Part shown: piece by piece, positions 21,636 to 34,765 of the stretch
Position numbering within the stretch: the first letter of the stretch is position 1
Layout of the letters: each line of letters begins with the position of its first letter
Program-made: the position numbers and the translations under genes
Notes under the pieces: model-generated
Database searches by the model: none
Seen by the model: only the letters and a program-made list of their open reading frames with translations
What the model was told of the DNA's origin: nothing
From: Ulva prolifera
Lineage: Eukaryota > Chlorophyta > Ulvophyceae > Ulvales > Ulvaceae
Assembly (NCBI GenBank): GCA_023078555.1
Contig: CM041203.1
Coordinates: forward strand, 4,982,538 to 5,046,537
Length of the DNA stretch: 64,000 nucleotides
Direction: 5' to 3'

Positions 21636-23153
21636 GCGGTCCCTAGGAGATCTGGCTACTAGCTCCCACTAGCACAGTCGCTATTAGCCGCACCGGCGGA
21701 GCCTGGGTCCCGTAGTACTGCCATGGAAACATGCATGGTGGCATGATAAAGCCCCTCGGACGATCGCACACAACTCACAGAGCCTCCTCATTTGCTAATG
21801 TGTGGTGCCTCTTCGGCATGTGTGGTCCTGTTAACTCGGATTTGTCAATGTCCAATAGGATACTGATCAGTAAATTCAGATTACTTTACCTTACCGAGGT
21901 GGCTACAAGTGGACACCGGCACCCAGCTGCGCCTGCTTGGCGCCTTCCGCGGTGCTGAAGGCCGCTGTTGTATCCGGGATCGACGTACGTACGATGCTTC
22001 AGTAGCTGCGACAGCTTCAGCGCGGCCTGGCATCCTGCTCATAGAAGCAAATCATAATATAGTGATGCCTGTCGGCGTGGCAGTTGCTTCGGCGTCGCGC
22101 CCCCGTGCTTACGGGGCCTGGGGTTAGGTGGGCGCTGACCGACCGCTGGTCGGCGGCCCTTGTCCGCCATAAAAGAAAAGCATGCATGAGTTTGCATTAG
22201 GTCTGCTGCCGTGTGCTGTGCTGTGCCCGCTACACCACTGGAGCGCCACAAATTGCCATAGATTCCGGTCCTCGCGGGTAGAATTCGAAGGCGGCCACTC
22301 CCCAGGGAATCCGGCCTGGGGAATGGCTGTTTGGGAGATTTTGGCACGCATGGGCGCACGCGGTGTGTCAAGGTCATGCTCGAGCCCAGCAGTGGCTACC
22401 AGTGACCTGAACACGTCAATCAGTCCCGTAGAGTCGATTGTCTCCCGATGAGGATGTGAGGCTTGTGTAGTGTCACATGGGTGCCAGCTCACAATGTTTC
22501 GTAACAGGTGGGTGTGGGGGGAGGTTCAAGGATGATGTGCATCATGATCAGGTCGCGGCTTTTAGCAGCGAGGCTGAGGCCGAGCTACAGTGGATGGGTT
22601 GCAGCTGCAGTAGCTACTAGCTACTATGCCAGCTACTATAGAAGCTACTACAGTAATCGGGTGTACCATGCATATGCGGGGGTGTACACATACTTCAGTA
22701 TGTAGCAGATCTGAGGCCCGGGCCTGGTGGGCTCCGGCGGCTGTGGCTGTTCTGCGCACATAGGCAGAGATGGTGTGTCTGTGTGCTTGAATGTATGTAA
22801 GCCTTGTGTTGACTCCAGTAGTACATCTTGTCTGTTGGAGTTAACCAAAGGTATGGTGTCCTCGAGCTGACATGCATGCATGGATGTGTCATTGGTTTGT
22901 GCTTGTGGACGCATAGTCTGCTGAGTTGGTATAAACTCAGCACGTGGAATGCAGGCTGCTTGAATCTGTGAGTACTCTAGAGGGAGGTACGCTCACAGCA
23001 GCTGTCCATGTGTTCTTTCACAACGCCCCTGTCCAGGGTCTTGTGCTGTCCCGCAAGATTGCAGGCTCTTGTCTGGCATCTTGTCCTGCAAGATCGCAAG
23101 CTCTTAACAATTGTCCAGCTGTGAGCGCATGAGTACAAGGCTACACAATATTG

Positions 23154-23198
23154 TGTGGTAGCCCAGTGGTAGAGCGGTCTTATCACTGGACTACCACA
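23154..23198. mobile_element. 45-bp hairpin micro-element with 5-bp target duplication, cassette 2
   Basis: Nearly self-complementary, with ends TGTGGTAG / CTACCACA. Flanked by TATTG at 23149-23153 and 23199-23203. Cassettes 1 and 3 have the empty site (8752 and 35465 regions, CAATATTGGC-like). Same family as 41380-41435 and 57238-57343. Confidence 0.8.
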
Positions 23199-23315
23199 TA
23201 TTGGCTACACAATGTTGTATTGAGAGATATCTCTCAATTGTCACGTGGCACTCCCATACTCCCACACGGCCTCTGAGAGCTACAAGCAGCACCCTGCTGC
23301 GGTCCAACTAGTGAT

Positions 23316-23365
23316 GTGTTACAAGGACAAAGGCGGCGAGGCGGACAGCTCCGCAAACCAAGAAC
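23316..23365 (+). mobile_element. Retroposon head fragment
   Basis: GTGTTACAAGGACAAAGGC followed by AGGCGGACAGCTCCGC; the body is truncated after about 50 bp. Confidence 0.5.
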
Positions 23366-23605
23366 AACTGTCTTAAACGGCAGTGTGCAAGTTGACACGC
23401 ACAGAGGACCTCGGAAACAGCGCTTTTGAGCTCAAAATTTTAAAAGCAGGCCTCACATGGTGCTAGGTCAGTGTGGGGCTGCATACAGGTGATTCGAGTC
23501 ACCTCCAGTTCACCCCGCGGTGCCTAACCAGTCCTCCACTTGATCATGGGGTGTGATCACATGTTACAAGGACACTTGTTACAACTTGAAGGACACTTGA
23601 TCATT

Positions 23606-23622
23606 GGGGGGGGGGGGGGGGG
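23606..23622. repeat. Poly-G run
   Basis: About 17 consecutive G in a segment shared with cassette 4, where the run is absent. Confidence 0.8.
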
Positions 23623-24021
23623 CGGAGGGTCTGGTCACATGTTCAGCACAAGGACAAATCTGTTAACTCAGAGAGGCGGGGTACTGGGGAACTGATGATG
23701 TGCTGTGGTCATAACTAGTGGTCATAACTTCATAACTGTGACATTATCGTGTGCACGTGGTACAACGGGTGTACAGATGGCCATGGACAGCTGGCTGGGA
23801 TTTGCAGACACAACTTCACTTGAGTGGAACCATGACCGTGTCCTCTGGCCAGTACTACTAGTAGTGCACTCAAGACGCACGGTGGTGTGGCTGACAGCCA
23901 TCCTGGATGGCCCAGGGCCCTGGCCTGAAGGCCGTTGAACTCTCATACAGACCTGTTGTGTGCAGACATCATGTCATGCATATGATATATGCATCTGATG
24001 TAGGACGTGTGTGTGTGTGTG

Positions 24022-25280
<1,259 letters not shown>

Positions 25281-25283
25281 CGC

Positions 25284-26754
25284 AGCTAGGGATACACAGA
25301 GATCCAGGGAGCACTGCAGGCGATCCAGGCAGCACTGCAGGCGCATGGGCCCTGAATGCATGCAAATCGCTGCGGTACATGCGAGCCCAGCCAGCCTCAG
25401 CACCAGCCATCAAGCGCGCACCATTCATTACACACGAGCCCTTGTTCAGAGGAGCAGCGGCGCAAGCCCACCATGCGGTCACGGGGGCGGCATGTCCCGC
25501 ACGTGCCACCCTGTCCAAGGGCTGGCCCTCCAGAGTCCAGTGACCCTCTCCATACACATAAACTTCCCCCCCAGCTGAGCTTGCGTGTCGCACACGCCGC
25601 CGTGCTGATTGCATGTGGGCTGATCGGCGGCGGCCTGTCTGGCCACGCGTTTTGCCGTAGCCCGCGGGCGACGTGGAAGCGCGCAGCACGCGCACGGCGG
25701 TCAAAGCCCGCGATCGCATGGTCACCTTGATAACATGCTCAAAATCGCTGCGTGGTTGCCGCGCCGGGGTCAGGCCGCACTGCCTCCACAAGGCCGGCAC
25801 ACCACGCCAACACAAGCAATCATAATCACACACACACCCCCTTTGCCACACCCGCAGCTGCCGGTGTGGCCCCCTCATGCATGTACACACGCAGGAGCTC
25901 ACCAGCGCACACACCCACCGCCCTTGCAACACACCAGAACACAAGCCCTCACAGGGGCACCACTCGTTCAACGTGGGGTTCAAAATATGGTGTGTCATCC
26001 GGCGCCGTCGCCCCGGTGCACCCCGGACCCCCTACGCCACTCTCGATGCAACGCACACAACCTCTCACAACACACCACAACAAACGCGGTCTCACGACCT
26101 TCAGTCCAGCATCACACAGCTTTATTATCATACACTGGCTCCCTGTCACTGCGTGGGGCGCACACCCCTCGCAAATGTTCTTGGTTCTTGTTTGTAGCCT
26201 TGTTTGTAATTTTAGAATTTCTGAGCCCCGGCAGCAACGCCCAGCCGGTGCAAAGGCGATCAGGGCGCTTTGCCGGGGCGCACACGCATGCATGCAGCAG
26301 GCCACCTCGCCAGCCCGGCCACGGGGGATCCGCGGAGCTGTCAGTACGCTGTGGGCAGCGGGCCCCTGGTCACGCCTCCTTCACACGCACGAGGCCCTGA
26401 CAAGCCCTCGGTCCTCCATGCCTCGGCCCACCCATCTGAGCCCCCCCCTCCCGCCCTAGCCTCCATCCCGCCGACCAGCGCGCACACGACCGGACAGCCG
26501 TAGGCCCACGCGCCGCAACCCTAAGCCACCCCGAAGCGCGGCGGCACACATCCGTCGGGCACACCAGCCTCGCCGAAGAACCCCCGCACCCCAACCCACT
26601 TCGCGCTGAGCCCAAAATCCGCCATCCTTGTGCCCGTTTGGGCTGCGCCGCCGCCGGCGACCGCCCATTCCCCTGACGTGCACGCTCTTCACGCATGTGC
26701 TCCGACACGTGCGACAGCCCCGCGTGCTCCAGTACATGCGCCACACCGCACGCG
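25284..26754. other. Intergenic region before the LRR gene of cassette 3
   Basis: Counterpart of 9.6-11.1 kb. Contains a duplicated GATCCAGG / GCACTGCAGGCG motif at 25300-25345. No gene supported. AATAAAGCTGTGTGAT-like sequence on the minus strand near 26125 may be the LRR poly(A) signal. Confidence 0.35.
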
Positions 26755-27584
26755 TCAGATCATCGGGTAGGGGAACCCCGGGTGGCCCTGCGCGATCGCG
26801 ACCGAACCAGACTGCATCGAGTCCGTCCCGGCGTCGCCGTACGGCAGCGTCGACGCGGAGTTTATCAGCACCTTGTCGTTCAGCGGCAGCGCGCGCACGT
26901 GCGACCACAGCGCCGCCGCGCCGACGTCCGTCACCCCCGTCTTGAGCAGCCCGAGGTGCTGGAGGCCGTGCAGGTGGCCAAGTGCCGGCGCGAGCATCGC
27001 CGCGCCCTCGTCCCCTAGTGGCACGAAGCTTAGCTCCAAACGCTCGAGGGCGCCGAGAGGTTCGAGCGCGGTGGCGAGCCGCGCGGCCATGTCGCCGCCG
27101 CTCCACCCGGCCGCGAGCGCACAGCCCCGCGGCGCCGTGTCGGCGAGGCAGAGGGCCGTGAGGCGCGTGAGCAGCGCGAGCTCGCCGACAAACGACGGGA
27201 TGTCGGCGAGGGCGGTGTGGGAGAAGTCGAGGGAGCGGAGGTCGGTGAGGGCGCCGAGGCCGCGGAAGCAGGAGGTCTCGAAGGAGGAGGGCATCGGGGC
27301 GGCGCTGCGGTCGGTGACGGTGACGCGCAGCCGCTGCAGGGCCGCCTGCGCGGAAAAGTCGAGGACGGCGGGGGGGTCGTCGGGGAGGAAACGATAGCAG
27401 CAGGAGAGCTCGAGCCGGGTGAGGCCGCGGATCATCGGCAGAAACTGTACAATTTGCTCTGTTCGTTCTTTCCGTGTTCACCCGGCCTGGGATTGAGAGC
27501 AGCCCGCTGGGGGTTTGACGTCCTACCGGTCCGAGTAGGCCAGCCTCGGGCCGCATGAACCACACAAGCTGCGGCAGGCAGAAT

Positions 27585-27615
<31 letters not shown>

Positions 27616-29748
27616 CTCACGATCTGGACCTCGGAGATGCATGGGAAGTTGGCAAGATTGCCGCCGGTGGGGAAGGTGAGGACGAGCGCGTGCAGGTGGG
27701 ACATGCCGCGTAGGTGCGAGAAGGTGACGCGCCGCGCGTTCTCGTCCATGTCGCAGTCCACGAGCTCCACGGTGCGCATCGCCGAGAAGATCGCGGCGCC
27801 GCTCTGCACCACCGACTTGTACACCTGCATCTGTTGCCCACGCGTGAACGGGAGGAGCGCGTTGTGTGGCGTGCGTCGCCTACCCGTAGCCGTGCTTACT
27901 GCTGCTTAGACCCGCCAGAACGCGTGCTGTGCATGCTGGGAAGGTGACCCCCGCCCTCCCGCTCGGATCACAATGACGCATGTGCTGTGCTGCGTGTGCT
28001 GTGCTGTGGAGCCGCACCTGCGCCGGCGGCGTGTGGCACTTGATGCAGCAGTAGTCCCGCAGCAGCGGCAGGTGGCGCATGAGCGGCACGAAGAGGTGGC
28101 GCGACAGGTGCTTCAGCCGGACGGACGTCAGAGTTGTAAGCTGCGTGATCGGGGTGAGGTCAGGTCTGTGCGGCGGCGCCCCCGACATCGTCAGGGACTC
28201 AAGCCGCGGCAGCTCTGAGATCGCGGCCATGAAGCGGTCGATCGAGCCCGCGTCCACCGTCGTGCACGACCAGCCGAGGAGGTGCAGTTGACGCATGGCG
28301 CGCATGCGCGGCGCCTGGTCGGCGAGCGCGGCGTGCATCGGCGCGACGACGTCCTCCGCGCTCGAGACGTCGAGCGTCGCCAGGGTTTCAAACGGCAGGT
28401 GCGGGATGAGCGTGAGCGTCGCGGAGCCGAAGCCGCTGAGCCGCAGCGACTTGAGAGATGTGAGGCGGCAGAGGGGGTCTGCGATCGGCTGGAGCAGGGG
28501 GACGTCCCCAATGCGCGGCGGCGCTGGCCCGAACGACAGTGACGCCAGTTTGTCCAGGAAGTTGAGCACCCCCGCGAGCGCCATAGGGTCTGAGCGGCTG
28601 CACCCGCTCAGGCCGAGGCGTGTCAGCCCGGTCTTGAGGTTCCGGCAGCCGCAGATGAGCGACGCAACGGCGCCTGCGGTGAGCTCAGGGTTGTCCGAGA
28701 GGTCGAGGGAGGCCAGTTGGGGCAGCGCGAACAGCGCAGCGCGCAGCGCGGCCGCGTCAACCGCCCGGAGGTGGTTGTTTACGAGCGACAGGTGCTGGAG
28801 GTTGGGGAGGGAGGAGGGGAGGTCGAGGATGTAGTTGGAGATGATGGGGTGTGCCGAGCCCGTGCGGCTACACGGCGACGTCAGGGTTCCCGAGAGGTCG
28901 AGCGCCGTGAGGGGGGTGGCGCCGCCGTAGGCCGGTGCGCGCGTCGCGCGGCACTGCAGCGCCACGGTGCGGAACCGCGGTGGCAGGTGGAGCGTGACGG
29001 TGAGGTGCAGGTGGCGGAGGATGGCTTCAAGGGGCCCCGGGGACAGCGCGCACAGCGCGGCCATGACAGAGCGCGGGGGGAACGCCGGCTGCTCCGCCGG
29101 GGTGGCGCCTTCCAACGTGTCCAACCCTGCCTCACGCTGTGGCGCCACGGTGTACGATGGCTCGTTGCTCGATGGCTCCTGGGCCCCCCCGGCGGAGGGC
29201 TTAGCCGGGGCGGCGGACGACGAGGGCGTCGCGGACGTGTGTGCGAACGGCGTCGTGTGCTGCGGCGGCGACGTGCTGCGCATGCTGCGCTGCACCGCAT
29301 TTGCGCGGAACCCCCCCGACAGCGCCGGCGCCGGGCTCGCGGAGGAGCCGAGGACCGCGCTGCCGCTGCTGCTGCCCGCGGCGCTCATCAGCCGCCGTGT
29401 GTCCGCGATCGGGGTGCTGTTGCTGCCGACGCGGCTGCCCGCGATGCTCGGCCCGTGGCTGCTGTTGCTCAGGCGGCTGCCGCCGCGGAGCGTCTCGGCC
29501 GCCGTCGCGTTGCCGGAGGACGTCGCCGTCGTCGAGGCCGGGAAATCGGAGCCCGGGGGCAAGTGGGAGGGTGACGCTGAGTGGCCATCGGGGAGCGGGA
29601 GGGATGGCTCGCTGTTCGGCACGGAGCGCAGGCGCTCGAGCGGCGTGCCGGGGATGTCCTTCCGGAAGCTACCGCGCACGATCAGCGCGAGCATGCGTGC
29701 GGCGGCGTCAACGGAGTCGCTGTCCTCCAGCGCCGTGGCGGCCTGCAT
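26755..29748 (-). CDS. Leucine-rich-repeat protein, cassette copy 3
   Basis: Exons 29748-28018, 27830-27621 and 27444-26755 (1731, 210 and 690 nt), all phase 0, 876 residues, no internal stop. Intron 2 begins with a donor followed at once by a run of 31 C (G at 27585-27615 on the plus strand), the longest of the four copies. The N-terminal region resembles copy 1 and the C-terminal region resembles copy 2. The invariant exon lengths despite many substitutions argue for selection on the protein. Confidence 0.87.
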
Positions 29749-30650
29749 GTGGCATGGGAGGTCGACTGTTGGGGGGAGAGATATGCAGACTGTGTATGGA
29801 GAACGTTGGGGGGATCCGGACGTCCGGAAGTCATCGTGAGTGCTGTGAACTCTCCTGAGAGCTGTCACATGAGCATGGTCCCCGTTCGAAGTGGCCCGCT
29901 CGAGGGGTAATGGTCTAACGCTTTTACTTTGACCAAGCGCAGCATGTAGGAACACGTAGCATGTAGGAACATGTCACTTAGTGGACGGGCAGCGACCTCG
30001 CGAGTCCGAAACACAGCGGTGTAATCATGCGTGCGTCCAAGCACATCAGAATGATGCGAACAAGCTGTTGCCACTGCGTGGAAGGACACTAAACGTGGCC
30101 GCGATGCATGGGCACTGCGGCGTGGACGAGACTCAGAGCCGCATGGATGCAGGCACCCGCACAGGGGAGGTTGCTGTAAGCAGCACATCCCGCCAGAGTG
30201 GTGGGCTACAAGGACAAAGGCGTTGTCTGGTTAATCGGCTGGAGTGAGATTTGGTTGTTGCTCCTCGCGTGGACGCCATGATTGTGGTTGTATGTTGGCT
30301 GATTTGCGTAGACGCTCTGCCATACAATGGCCCGAGATGTTGTAAATTGATTGTGTAAAACGATCAAGGCGGCAAGGCGGGCAGCCTAGCGAACCCGGAT
30401 GCAGCAAGTAGCATGCCCGCCAGACTGGTGTGCCACCGCGCTGCTCTAATGGCATTGGATGCTGTTACGACCAAGACTGGGTTGTGGATGCACATGGCAT
30501 GCTCCAACGTCAGGATGTGTGTGGCAGATTCTGTGTGACATTTGTGGCCACACACTGGCTGCAGCTGACAGGCGCCAAGACCGGATCCACGTTCGCAGGA
30601 GGCGATTTGGTGCGGCTTTGGAGTGTTCAGTCGACGTGCGGCCAGCCCAT

Positions 30651-31436
30651 CTAGCAGAGATGGGCAGTGCGGTGCTGATGCTCCTGCCGATAACAGGCGC
30701 GCAGGAGAAGCCGCCGAGAATCCCTCGCATCTAGGTAGGATGTTAGCTCGCCCAGCGATGAAGCGTATCTCACGCGCCTATTGTTGTGCGTGTACACGCA
30801 CATGTGCTCCCACGACTCCTCGCACTCAGCGGTTGAGGCAACGCACACATCGGTGAAAGGCCGGTTGCAATGCGGTCAGCTAATTCCATACTTGCGGCAA
30901 GGTATTTGAAAAGCATAAATGTGACTTGAGCCGTCGCGGAGACCCAATGCTCCCTGTGTAATGTGAGCTTTACATGTACAATGCCATTGCAGTTGCGATG
31001 CGGTCACGTGCAGTCTCGTACATAGTGAGTCCAGGGAAGCAGCTCTGTGAAAGACAAACATGCTTAATTTTGTCACGGAATCGGTATGCACGAACAGTAG
31101 CTCTCTTTGCTTCCCAAGACACTGCGGCCTTTGCCAGCGTCTTCAAAGCAGGTCTGACCGCACCTCGAGAACTGCTGCGAGCTTCTCTGCGGGAAGAATC
31201 TGCGCTTTTGTGAAATGAAACCACGCAGTAAAATGGTCTTCAGGCAGTAGTGAGGCGATGGTGCTGGCTTGGATGGGCGGCCCTTCGGCCAGTCGGCGCA
31301 GGACTCGGCTCCTCTTGATTTGATCCGCGGACAATTTTTGACCGAATGCAGTGATTTCACTTGAATTGTTGATTCTCTTCATGGTATGTTGAAGGGCAGG
31401 CGTAATCACCGCGCTCTTCTTCCACTGTCGAGTCAC
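30651..31436 (-). CDS. Conserved coding-like block of unknown function, cassette 3
   Basis: Counterpart of the cassette 1 block. Segment 31436-31143 is intact. The second segment is interrupted by a small insertion near 30972 and a stop near 30876, then resumes as LTSYLDARDSRR down to 30651. The broken middle suggests partial decay or an intron there. Confidence 0.33.
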
Positions 31437-32234
31437 ATTTTCATCCGGATTCTGACATGTGCTCTACTGTGCAAGCGACGACTTCACACAGCCGTACACA
31501 AACGGAAATTTAGTAATAATGTCCTGACGTCCATGGTGGCTGGTACTACCGTACACTGTTGTCTGGTGGCAATGTCCTGAGCGTGTGGCCTGCTTCTCAG
31601 GTACGTCCCAGCAAGGACAATCGCGTCCGTCCTGCCAACGCTTCTCAAACATCAATCAGGTATGGGTGCCCAACTGTTCGTTTTGAGGTGGCCAATGCGA
31701 TGGCGGTGCAAGACGTGCACGCGTGGGTGTGATGATGTGGAACCATCTGCCAGCAGTATGGGCCATGGGCAGCGGAAATTGCTTGCGGGCCAATGCGATG
31801 GCGGTGCAAGAGCTGGCCCGTTTCTGGGGGCCGCCCACGCCAGCCAGCCCCCCTCTCCCTTACCGCACGCCAGCCAGCCACCTCACCGCTAGCACTGCTA
31901 TGGCACTGCTATGGCCGGTCAGTAGTGCCCATCGCCTATCGCCTATTGCCCGCCCGCATATGGCCATGGCCCATACTGCCCATCCCACTGATGTCCCACT
32001 TAACCGTTTCATAACCTTCCCATAACCTTCCCGTACCTGATTCCTAATGGCTTGTGGGCTTGCCCTGCTTGCATTGCTCGCCTGTCCTTGATGACAGTCC
32101 CGTGATCACCAGGGGGCCACCTGCTGCCGCCGCCGTAAGTCAAACCTCATATCCGAATCTCAAAAAGTCGGGCATGGGACACGGACACACGGGGTAGCAG
32201 AAAAGCTAGGATGTGGTGCTTTGCAAACAGGTGA

Positions 32235-32420
32235 CTGGCACCCGGCCACATGCCGCCCCCCACATGTCCACATGCCACCCCCGTGCATACGTCCAACAGG
32301 TCCAACAGGTCCAACAGTCCAACGACAAAGAGTCATGCAACAGAGGCATGTGATGCAACAGAGGCATGCGGTGCAACAGAGGCCAGAGGCATGCGATGCA
32401 ACAGAGGCATGCGATGGCTT
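32235..32420. repeat. Minisatellite, cassette 3 allele (expanded)
   Basis: Version with about five GCAACAGAGGC units, more than the otherwise near-identical cassette 1. Confidence 0.6.
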
Positions 32421-33741
32421 TGCCACAAGGCCAAGTTGCTTGCTGCTTAGCTCAGCACTAGCCTGGATACGGTTGGAGATGAGGATCTCTGACTGAGGTG
32501 GCCCACAGTCTGAGCTGTGGGCTGAGGTGCTGTCACATGCCAGCAGATGCTAGATGCTTTAGATGCTTTCGTTCCATTGCCGTTTTTTCAATGTGTCAAC
32601 ATTTTGCTGCAACAGGATGCCAGCAGATGCAAGCACTGTCCTGTGGGAGCACTGTCCTTTTGGAACAAGACCATGGGCCAATGTGCCAATGCGAGATGAC
32701 TGTGCTCATGCAATTGCAAGGCCTTGCAATTGCATGCTAGTGTTGACAATGCTGGCATGATCAGAAGCAAAGTCCCCTTTCACCTTGTGCTGTACATGCT
32801 CAGGCCACAGGTAGCTGTTAGACACCATGCGGTCGCAGTGCCTTGCATGCTGACCTGCTGGTGATCAGGTCTGCTGGTGATCATGACCCAGAATGTGCAT
32901 GCCATGCATGTGGGGTGTGCCTCACCTATTTGTCCCACTGTTTTGTCCTTTTTCGAGATGTCTTGTCCCGTCTTGTCCTGGCATCTGTGAGGGATGCAAG
33001 GTGCTTGCCTCATGGATGAAGCCAACTTCAGCTGAGCTACTAGTAGTATGGCTCCACCATGAGTAAAGTGCAGGTAAGGCATGTACACACAGTATAGAAT
33101 GCACAAGCAATGCTTGCTTAAACTTATTAATCGAGGTGCTTTTGAATAGGCAGGCGATGCTGGACACGGATAATTCATGGAAAGTGATGATGTGCCTTGC
33201 AAAGTGATGCCAGACACGGGTAATTCATGGAAAGTGATGATGTGCAATCGACATAACTGTGTTTGGACAGACACCACTGTGTATGCATGTCAGCTGACCA
33301 GTCTGGCCAATGGGCTTCCTGGATGGCCAAAGCTATAGCCTTCGCACGCAGGTCCGCAGATGTGTTGTGTACAGATGTGTCTCAGACAAACAATACGCAG
33401 GGAACCAGTACTCTGCTCTTTGTGTGGCGGCGCCAGTGTCAGAGAGGCTGGTGCGCAGCCTGCGAGAAAACAACTCCCAGGTGGCTGCTTTCGAATTTTG
33501 AGGCAATGTAGTTGTGGCTCTGCTGCGCTGTCGCCCGTTGTCGCCCAAATTGCGCTGCTGCATATGCTATCCCGCTGGTGGCACGCGCGCCATAGCGCCA
33601 TGCGCAGAGCTGCCGAATCACAGCCAACTCCGTGAAAAGCACAATTCCCACAGGCTCATTTCATTCCTTGGCTTCTAGCGTTCACTGAGTTTGTCGAGCT
33701 CCACTCAGCGCAAGCGAATGTAAGACTGTACTGATCTGGCG

Positions 33742-33911
33742 GTGGTATCACTGGAGAAGAAAGAACGCGCAAAGTTAACACAACACACAGAACCAATTCT
33801 ACTGAGGGAGCATGCACGACATGAGAACCCCATCGTCGAAGTGGTCTGTCCACTCGTGCGTGCGGACCTGATCACGGACCTGCTCATTCAATGCATGGTG
33901 TTTTGTGGGTG
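33742..33911 (+). CDS. Possible conserved exon, cassette 3
   Basis: Near-identical counterpart of 6938-7107, so its open frame adds little independent evidence. Followed at once by the same minus-strand retroposon. Confidence 0.22.
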
Positions 33912-33944
33912 CGATGTGCAGTCTCTGCATGTGTACCGTACACA

Positions 33945-34145
33945 CTGTGCTGCCTCATGTGCCTGTGTGGGTGGGTGTGGGTGTGTGGCAACCTGGGAGT
34001 CCATCATTTGTGGGGGGCATTGTGGGTTATGCGCGTGTTGCGTGGATGTGACGGGAGCGATGGCGCGGGCGTGTTGGACTGGGTATGTCCTTGATCTGCT
34101 TGCTGCTTTCGCGGTGCTACCCGCCTCGCCACCTTGATCCTTGTA
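33945..34145 (-). mobile_element. CA-tailed retroposon, cassette 3 (ancestral insertion)
   Basis: Orthologous to 7130-7340. Its head near 34143 reads GTTACAAGGATCAAGG on the minus strand, closer to the family consensus than copy 1. Confidence 0.6.
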
Positions 34146-34541
34146 ACTCTAGTACTGTGCGATCCCTCGGAGATCCGCCTACTAGCTATAGCTCCCGCTA
34201 GCACAGTATCTATTGGCCGCATCGGCCCGGGCGGCGCCTGGGTCCCGTACCGCCAAGCATGAATGGGGCTCACCGGCCGCAGGCATGGCAGGTTTGTTGG
34301 CATCCTGACTGAGGCCTAGATCTCATACGATGTATCGCTGTGGCACGGTGTGCATGCAGGCGGACGACCTCCAGCGGCTCCTTGGCCATCCGGCCTGATC
34401 AGGCAGCCAGCTAGGTGGGGATGTCGCCACATGTAGAGTAAATAGAAGCTGGGTTTTCTTAGCCGTATCCCTTGAAGGACATTGACGGCTCCGGATGAAC
34501 ATGCTGGAAGGGATAAAGCCCCTCGGACAATCGCACGCAAT

Positions 34542-34765
34542 CAGTGCTCTACAGTTGGATTTTTTCCTGGCGGGAAAACTGACGGCTCGCTTCGCTCGCC
34601 ATCGGGGTTTTGCCAAAATTCCCGAAATCTGGCGGGACATCGTCCGGATAGCACAGCGAGACCGCTTCGTGTCGGCGGGAAAACCGACGACTCCCTCGCT
34701 GGCCGTCGGATTTCCGCCATACTTTTCAATTTTTGTTGGGAAACCGATCGGTTTGTAGAGCACTG
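34542..34765. mobile_element. hAT-like MITE, cassette 3
   Basis: Same insertion as 7738-7961, near identical, with the same flanks. Carried along by cassette duplication rather than inserted independently. Confidence 0.85.

Larger units (their letters stand above)
29749..33741. other. Cassette 3 intergenic region
   Basis: Nearly identical to 3105-6937 apart from the coding-like block and minisatellite listed separately. No further gene seen. Confidence 0.4.

Noticed and set aside
23154-23198. tRNA-like box A (TAGCCCAGTGG)
   Set aside because: No box B, no acceptor stem or cloverleaf. The sequence is a complete hairpin transposon with a target duplication.
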